Shown piece after piece: positions 57,193 through 64,000 of a stretch of 64,000 nt of DNA. The first letter of the stretch is position 1. Each line of letters begins with the position of its first letter. Under the pieces are notes generated by a model. It saw nothing but the letters and a program-made list of their open reading frames with translations, searched no databases and was not told where the DNA came from. Source of the DNA: Lentinus brumalis (taxonomy: Eukaryota; Basidiomycota; Agaricomycetes; Polyporales; Polyporaceae); NCBI GenBank assembly GCA_001792895.1, contig MARA01000032.1, positions 124,001-188,000 on the forward strand, in the 5' to 3' direction. Position numbers and translations under genes: made by a program.

Positions 57193-57935
57193 ATGTCTGA
57201 CTTCGCAGATGGGCAACCACTTATGTCCAACGCCGAGGCTGCGTCAATCCTTTTGAACCTCTACCGAGGCCAGTCCCTCTATCTGGCACCAGACGTGGTC
57301 CAAGGCTTAGAACACACCATTGCCGGGTATGTGTTGGTCTCCTTGCGCTTGCTAAGCGACGCTGACAGAAACCACGACAGCGAGATGAACGAGGCGCAGA
57401 TGCAGCAGCTCGGTACAGTCGTTCTCTTCAAACTCATGAACGATGGAAACATCACGCTGCCTGAGGACCCGCCCGTCAGCGGAGGCGACATCCTCGCGGC
57501 CGCGGGATCCATGTTCCAGGAAATCTGCGCTGACCCGGCGCTGGAGCGTGTCCTCGCCGGTACATCGTTCCGGTGCGTTGTACTCCTTGTGTCTCTGGAT
57601 GGTCTCGCTCACTGAACGTTCTATAGACTGGATCAATTTACCCCTGCTCCGGCGCCCGCGTACCCTTCGCAGAACCTCACGGCCAGGTAAGTGAAGCTGC
57701 TTTACGCCCCGAGGTATGTGTTGAACAACCTCCTTCTGTCAGTGCGGTTGGCGGGGCGTCCTACACGCCAACCACCAGTCACGTAGCGCCGCCTGCGAAG
57801 TCTAAAAAGGTGAGTCGTCCCAGGAGGGCGACATCTGCTCGGGCGCCCCCTCGCTCCGGCGTGCAAACGCGGTCGTCGAACCTCCGTCGTGCGGCCATGG
57901 TAGCCGCAGCCACCTACGCGACGCATGCACAGTAG
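57193..57935 (+). CDS. hypothetical protein, small, Met/Ala-rich helical then basic tail
   Basis: Four exons (57193-57326, 57369-57572, 57627-57686, 57743-57935) close to 196 aa. It starts MSDFADGQPLMSNAEAASIL. The first 130 residues look helical and acidic (EMNEAQMQQLGTVVLFKLMN, SGGDILAAAGSMFQEI). The last 70 are Pro/Ala/Ser-rich and then strongly basic (KSKKVSRPRRATSARAPPRS). No domain is recognised. The first intron is only 42 bp, the shortest in the window; skipping it also leaves an open frame. The TATA box at 57105 and consistent splice phases support a real gene. Confidence 0.65.
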
Positions 57936-59096
57936 CTTCCTCCCTCAGGCTGTGTTGGATTTTGCCCTGCCCGGATGCCATGAATCGCGGATATCCTCTC
58001 CAGCCTTCATATCCTCAGGTTAATGATGCATTCTTACCCTACTGGCTCGATGCTTCTCCATACCCCTTTCACTCACTCTTTAAGGTCTCATCCTCGAATC
58101 ATCTCTAATATGTACTAGTTTCCATGTTACGCTCATATTACTACAGTGTATCGCGCGCGCACCAGTCTTCTCTGCTCGCCATTCTCGTCGGGAGCGTGGG
58201 AAAGCGGTGAGTAACAACTTTCACGCTCTGCAGATGACATAAGCACAGGTGGATGCTTCTGCCCCCATCGCCCGTCCCAACCGCTCTCGCTCGACGGACA
58301 GAAGCCAAGCGACCCAACGCCGGACAGACGACCGGTGACATAGAAAAACGTGCAAGTGCTTTGTCCGTTCGACAATACCGTGTCGGAGTCGGGCTCAACC
58401 CATCTGAGGACCCGCGGTGGGGGAAAGGACGGCGGATGATGGCAGGCATCACGTCGGCGGGCTGGACGCGCGGTGTAAGTCAATGGCTCCTCTGTGATTG
58501 GTCCCGCCTGATCTTTGTTCGAGTTCTGCAGGCGGTGGGCACCGTGTACACGACAGGTGCGCGAATCTCAGCCGTATTTGGGTCTCTGATAAGAAGACGA
58601 TACGCTGGCCATAGCATATCATGTTTTGACGACCATCCATTATCTCTTGTACGATTCGGTTCAATGGTGTGTCTCTCATGCATCGAGGGTCTACTTCAAG
58701 CAAGCGTCAGAAGTTGCGTCCACTGCTGCAGAATTACTTATGCATACGACTTTAGAACACTGGATTGGAGGCTTCCCTGAGATGCACCAGTCTGCGAGAA
58801 CACAGCTGCTGCCCGGACGCCGTGGCCTCATTGTGCTCCCCTTCCGTCTTGCTTTGCGGAGTTCAATTCGTGCCACAAGCTGGACAAATACTTCGGCAAA
58901 GGCCTCCGGTTCCCCGACCATGTTCTATGAATTAGCCGAGGACCACCCGATCGAGATCCGCCCCCGCGCTCACTCCTCCGTCCCAGTCTACCTGCACGCA
59001 TAAATATGGTCCTGTCCAGGCGATTCCCCCACCCTCCTCAACCACCCTCCCCGACCACCATCTCTAACTCCAACCACGTCCACCATCCTCTTCAAG
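57936..59096. other. Spacer before the tandem C2H2 pair
   Basis: No supported gene. The last 150 bp are C-rich with a CATAAATA TATA-like site near 58999, about 90 bp before the start at 59097. Confidence 0.4.
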
Positions 59097-60566
59097 ATGT
59101 TCACCGACCTCCCGGAAGGACCCTCCTACATTCCACGGCCAATGACCGACCCAAGTCGTCGAGAAGGACTCGCCTGTGAGTCCGGGGCGGACGGTCTCCT
59201 AAAGCCTCCTCAGCGGCTGTCCGAGACGCTGCCCCACCGGCTGCTTCCCGACTTCGACCAGCCGGAGGGGTATGCGCAGCAGTATGACGTGCAGACCATC
59301 TGGCACTGCGCTCATCACCATGTGTGCTATGACCCACACGATGACCACCCGTGCCGGTACCATATCCGTTCCGAGGTCGACCGTCTCACCTTGCGAGTGG
59401 GACCTTTAGCCCTGGTGCAGCCGAAGGCTGCCCTCACCCCGAGGTTCTGCTGGCCGCTGGACCTCGAGATGTCACATGTGCGCACCTCCGCGCAAGAGAC
59501 AGTGGTTGTCGAGGATACGCCCCTACTCGTCCTCGCAAGCTGCGAGCACGGGACGGTATTCATTCAGGTGAGTAGTATCCTCATCGGACATCGATGACCT
59601 CCGTTCATTACTTGATATCTTGCCTAGGAGCGCTCTGCCCCCGAGGAGCCACCTTTGCTGGACCCGATTGAGCTCTACCCGGAGCCCGAACCCGTGCCAA
59701 CATGTGAGGCGGAACCTTGCGAGAAGAAGAAGCATGTCGACACTCCCTCGACCTCGATCGCGCCCGCTCCTTCCACTTCTAATGCGCAGGCGGTCTTCGC
59801 CCCGCGCCAGACGCGTTCCTCTGCTCCTCCAGGAGTCGCCAAGGTTGGTCGTGCCCGGTCTGCCACCTCCGGACGCTCTCCCGCCTTGCCTTCCACCACT
59901 CGCTCTGCCCCCCGCCCGACTCGAACCTCTGCTCGTTCGGTCGCATCCGAAGTTGACGCAGGGCCTTCCACCTCCGGTCCTGCTACACCTTCCACCGCTC
60001 TCCGCCGTCCGAGGACAAGACATGAGAAGAACCGTCCGTGGAAGGATTTTACGTGCGGCATCAACAAATGCACGCACGTCTTGACTAGCGACGAACTCTG
60101 GGTGGCTCATCTGCAAGACACGCACGAGATTGGGTGCAAGCACGAGTGGAAGGTGGGCAGCTCCTGTCCCTGCTGCCCCGAGGTGCCCGAGGAAGGGAAG
60201 AAGCGCAAGGTCTATGGGTCATGGTCGACATGGATCCGGCATCACAAGGACAAGCATCACTACACCATTTCGATGCGGTGCCCGGTTGGCGGAGGTTGCA
60301 CCTTCGTGCTGGAGGGTCTTCGAGGCGATTCCATGAAGCGACATTTGATGGACAAGCACAAGTTGACCAGCGAGGATGCGCTCACCATGGCAAACAAAAG
60401 CGAGGACAAGGAGAACGTACCCTCTGCTGAGCCCGACAATGGTGAGAAGGACTCCGACGATATGGAGCGGGAGGAGCCGCCGAAGCGGAAGAAGCGGAAG
60501 AAGGACGACGAGGATATGGAGCAGTGGGAAGAGCAGCCGAAGAAGAGGAAGAAGTCGCGTAAATGA
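59097..60566 (+). CDS. C2H2-like zinc-finger protein 3 (tandem pair, first)
   Basis: Two exons (59097-59567, 59628-60566) give 469 aa. The N-terminal 157 residues hold a His/Cys-rich block (IWHCAHHHVCYDP...YHI) and the VGPLAL...PLLVLASCEHGTVFIQ stretch shared with the next gene. A Ser/Thr/Pro/Ala-rich linker follows. The zinc-finger region reads CGINKCTHVLTSDELWVAHLQDTH, CPCCPEV...WIRHHKDKHH and CPVGGGCTFVL...MKRHLMDKH. The C-terminus is charged with nuclear-type Lys/Arg runs (PPKRKKRKKDD, PKKRKKSRK). It is a likely nuclear protein, perhaps DNA- or RNA-binding. It is paralogous to the gene at 61855, with the intron in the same place after the IQ residues. Confidence 0.8.
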
Positions 60567-61854
60567 GCTATGTGAGTCTCCTCCACCTCTTCAGCTGTGT
60601 CCTTCTGTGTTCTGACCCTCCTCCTTCGGCAGGTCGATCTGATTGTATAATGTTTTGCTAGCTCCCGTACCTCATCATCATCGTACGTGTCTCTCCAGTG
60701 TTGTCATAAGTAGTGTACCCTCATGCCGCATCCTTCTGCCTGTCGTCCGATCCCATAGCATCCTCCGTTGTCGTCTACATACCACTCCATCGCATCCGTC
60801 CCTCCCGTCTGCTGTCTCTATCATCATCTGTTGTCTGTAATCTGTTGTCTCTGCTATCATTATAGTCTCATCTCGTGTCCTCGATCTAGTATGAGGTAAT
60901 TACTATCATGAAGTCATAACTATCGTTTAGTACATTGTACCGTCAACCTATCGCTGTCCACCGCAATGTACAAGTTCCCTGCTCTCAATCCCATCATTCT
61001 CGATACCAGTCTGCCACATTCAAGTTTGAATCCTAAGTCCCGAGTCCCGAGTCCTCAACGCTCGCACACGCAGAGATGGGCCGCGCGACGAGCGCTTCCC
61101 TCGCGAACCATCCAAGATGCCTCGGGACAAAAGCCAGCTCCCCTGCATCCACTTCAAGTAAGCGCAACCACTTGCGTTCAATGTTCAATGATTGCTTATG
61201 CAGGCCACTATAGGATATGAGCTGATATGAGGCAGACTGGGGGCAGGTCGGCGGGAACACGGCACCGTCCGGATGTTATGGTTCTCAAGGGCTCTGCGCA
61301 GTAACCAGCTGTGCTCCCCAAAATAGCAAAAGTCATACCTGGTATGTAAGTGCTTACTTCGGCGATCTCCGGTAGCTGGCGCTTCAGTAAATGAACTAAC
61401 CGAGACTAACCGAGGCCACCCCAAGTTCAGCACGCTCTGCACTCACCACCCGGCACGCAGTGGCATACCCACATCTCGCACGGGCGAAAAGGCGTCAGAC
61501 TACGCTGTGCGAGGTCACCGTTTGTCCCGTTTGAGAGCGCGACCGGCCGAAAGCTTTCCTTTCAGCCTGGAATTTGGCCGAAAGGTGAGTAATCTTGCGT
61601 GGCGAGGTTCGCAGGTTTTCGCCCTTTGGCATGCCTTTTGTCCCGTACAAACTGATGATAGGCCGCCCCCTCCCAGGCGTAATCGCATCATTGTTCCCCT
61701 TTCCGGGCTCGTACACTCACTCACTTCCCACACTCGTACGCCTCGGCCATGCTTAAAGGATGCCTGCTCCGCTGGTCTATGTACCCAAACTGGCATCTCC
61801 CTCTCCCCGGCTCCGCTGTCCGACCTCCTTCTACCCTTCAGCCACCTTGGCATC
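60567..61854 (+). other. Spacer within the tandem C2H2 duplication
   Basis: The first roughly 620 bp resemble the sequence after the second gene (63266-63860): a possible 3' UTR intron (GTGAGTCTCCTCCACCTC...TTCGGCAG), TCCGTCC/CTGTTGTCT runs, and CCGAGTCCCGAGTCC. It is part of the duplicated unit. No other gene is supported. Confidence 0.55.
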
Positions 61855-63265
61855 ATGTCTCTTCTTGGTTCCTCTCCACTTTCTTTCGTTCCGCGCCCGC
61901 TCTCCGCGAGCAATGAGCAGGAGCCTCTCCTGGCACATGCCAAGGCCTCCTTAAGTGAGTTCGACTTCTCGGACTCTGTTGAGGGTGTCTACGCCCCTCC
62001 TGCGCTGCTGTCGCAGCGCCTCCCATTTCCCCCCCGTCCATTGGCGCAGGGGCCTGAGGTTGACAACATCGAGCAGTACGACTGCGAGATGTTGTGGACC
62101 TGCAGCTGCTTGCGGGTATATTTCGACCCCGATGAAGGGGGGTTCTACCACATCGAGAGGCATCTCGATGCAACACACGTCGTAGTGGGGCCGCTCGCAC
62201 TGGCTCCGCCAATCGCAGTCTTCGCGACAGGTGTCGAGCCGGTGCGCACCACCGCGACGAAGTTGACGAGGGACGAGCCGCTCCTCGTTTTGAGTAGTTG
62301 TGTGCACGGCATATGTGCTATTCAGGCACCGGTGAGTTCTCTGCTATATGTACTGCTACGATTAACAGCCTAACGACCGCTCGTATCAGGCCCAAACCAC
62401 CTCCGACCTGGTCTTCGCTGACCTTGTCAATGCTCCTTCTCCTTCCCCGAGGAAGAGAAAGCGCGGCTCCGTCGCTAACTCCGACCAACATCCGGGCGAC
62501 ACAAAGCCGCCTCCGATCGCCGGACCCTCGGAACGCCCCAAGGGCAAAGGTAAAGGCAAGGCTGTCTGCGTTGCCCCACCCGCACCTCCCGTCGACGCGC
62601 CAGAGCAGAAGAAGCTCCCATCGCGCGCCTCACCGTCCTCGCCCAAGGACTGTGACCCTTTCGTCTGCGGTATCGACGAGTGCACGGAGGAATTCCCCAG
62701 CGAGGTGGCTTGGGAGGCTCACATGAAGGCGACGCACGGGCTGTTCGGGGGCAACTGGGTAAAGGGCGCGGCGTGTCGTCATGACAAGTGCAAGAAGAAG
62801 AACCCCCCGACCCACTTCGCGGCGTGGAACACCTTCGTGCGACACCACCGCAGCGCTCACAGGGAGCGGCGCAAGTCGCCTATCGTCTGCCCCGAGTGCG
62901 GTCTTGTCTTCTCTCGGCACGACCCTCTATGGCGACACATCGAAACCCAGCACGAGCCCAAGTCCGAGGAGCTTTACAAGCAATTGGGGAAGCGTTCACG
63001 GACCAAGGGCACGAGCAAGGCGCCGACCAAGAGCAAGAGCAAGGCTCAGACAAAGTCCGGGGTCGCAACACAGAGCAGCACCCGCACCCGCACCCGCACC
63101 GCCGCGGCGCCAGTCGCAGGACCGAGCCGGACTCGCCACCGCGAAGACTCGCCCGACGAGAATGCTCACGGGGAGGACGAGGACGAGGAGGATGCTCCGG
63201 AGGACTCTGGTTCGGAGTGGGACGAGCGGCCGAAGAAGAAGAAGAAGAAGAAGTCGCACAAATGA
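61855..63265 (+). CDS. C2H2-like zinc-finger protein 4 (tandem pair, second)
   Basis: Two exons (61855-62331, 62390-63265) give 450 aa starting MSLLGSSPLSFVPRPLS. It has the same plan as the gene at 59097: an N-terminal LWTCSCLRVYFDPDEGGFYH block, then VVGPLALAPP and EPLLVLSSCVHGICAIQ, then a Pro/Ser linker. Fingers are CGIDECTEEFPSEVAWEAHMKATH, CRHDKCKKK...FVRHHRSAH and CPECGLVFSRHDPLWRHIETQH. The tail is Lys/Thr-rich, then acidic (EDEDEEDAPED), then poly-Lys (PKKKKKKKSHK). A longer in-frame Met at 61507 exists, but the start at 61855 matches the paralogue. It is a likely nuclear DNA-binding protein; its target is unknown. Confidence 0.8.
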
Positions 63266-64000
63266 GCTACGTCGTGAGTCTCCTCCACCTCCTCAACGTC
63301 CTTCTGTCTTCTGACTCTCCTCCTTCTTCCTTCGGCAGGTTGTTCTGGATCCGTCATGTATCGTCAGCTCGCCATATCTCATCGTCGTCGTACGTATCTC
63401 TCCCCGGTTGTCATCATAGTCCACTTTCCGTACCGCATCCTGTTGTCTGTTGTCTCCCATAGCATCCTCTGCATACCACTCCATCGCATCCGTCTGCTGT
63501 CTCTTCGCATCATCGTCTGTTGTCTCTCTTATCATTATTGTTCCATCTCACGTCCTCAATCTACTTACTAGTATGAAGTAGTTATCGCTACTCGCTATAC
63601 CCGACTACTTACCTATACCCAGCACCTATCGGTGACTATCCCCCACAATGTACTCCGCTCTCAATCATCGTTCTCGATACCAGTCTCCCACATTCAAGTT
63701 CGAATCTCCCGAGTCCCGAGTCCCCGAGACCCTACACTCGCACACGCTAAGATGGGCGGCGCGACGAGCGCTCCCCCACATGAACCATCTGCATCAAAGA
63801 TGCCCTAAGATGCCTCGGGAAAATGAGCTCGAGGCTGCAATATAAAGCCAATCTCAAGTCTATCTCCCCCTGTGTCTCCCGATCTTTCTCTCCTGATGCC
63901 GGCGGCACGCATGCGCACAGCACACCACAAGGCCCCAGAGAGCCCAACAACAGCCAACTGCACTTACAATGACATCCAGGCTACATATGGGCGCGAGCGC
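63266..64000 (+). other. Second copy of the duplicated 3' flank; possible next gene at the edge
   Basis: It mirrors 60567-61200. An ATG at 63970 after a C/A-rich leader could be the start of a further gene that runs out of the window. Only about 10 codons are visible, so no call is made. Confidence 0.45.

Overview
The window is nuclear DNA of a filamentous basidiomycete, most likely an agaricomycete. It is GC-rich, its genes are broken by many 45-65 bp GT-AG introns, and its housekeeping proteins (P5A ATPase, calcineurin A, Ubc13, elongin C, a fungal-type RNA triphosphatase) read like agaricomycete orthologues. No rRNA, tRNA, CRISPR or plasmid feature was seen. Exon borders were derived by hand from splice signals, reading phase and protein-family continuity.

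Layout. 0.6-13.8 kb: three alpha/beta-hydrolase paralogues (571-1795, 2445-3670, 12611-13812, all minus; the middle one is disabled), a cytochrome P450 (minus), a site-2 protease (minus) and a conserved basic/acidic protein (plus). 14.8-30.1 kb: an unrecognised small protein family (called here the RPVVVAG family). It has one copy on the minus strand at 14.8-15.3 kb and four in tandem on the plus strand at 26.8-30.1 kb, two of which are fused in frame. Between them lie a P5A-type ATPase (SPF1), a 19-exon adenylate-forming reductase (A-T-R, NRPS-like), a decayed kinase-like gene and a roughly 300 bp element with inverted repeats. 30.7-41.6 kb: a housekeeping block with mRNA-capping RNA triphosphatase, branched-chain 2-oxoacid dehydrogenase E1-alpha, elongin C, Ubc13, calcineurin A and a single-pass membrane protein. 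42.3-44.8 kb: two C2H2 zinc-finger genes. 44.8-57.2 kb: gene-poor, with one isoprenylcysteine methyltransferase (STE14-like) gene. 57.2-63.3 kb: a small hypothetical gene and a tandem pair of C2H2 genes with a shared, unrecognised N-terminal region.

How the genes may act together. The hydrolases, P450 and adenylate-forming reductase are typical of small-molecule metabolism, but they are interleaved with housekeeping genes, so a biosynthetic cluster is only a hypothesis. Several gene pairs are head-to-head with 180-290 bp between start codons (site-2 protease/basic protein, RPVVVAG copy/SPF1, capping enzyme/E1-alpha, elongin C/Ubc13), which suggests shared promoters.

Quality caveat. At least five genes contain one-base frame breaks, mostly in short homopolymers (SPF1 twice, the second zinc-finger gene, the minus-strand RPVVVAG copy, the second hydrolase). 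This looks like homopolymer under-calling in the assembly at least as much as true pseudogenisation, so those genes are annotated as probably functional with a flagged break unless there is a separate nonsense change.
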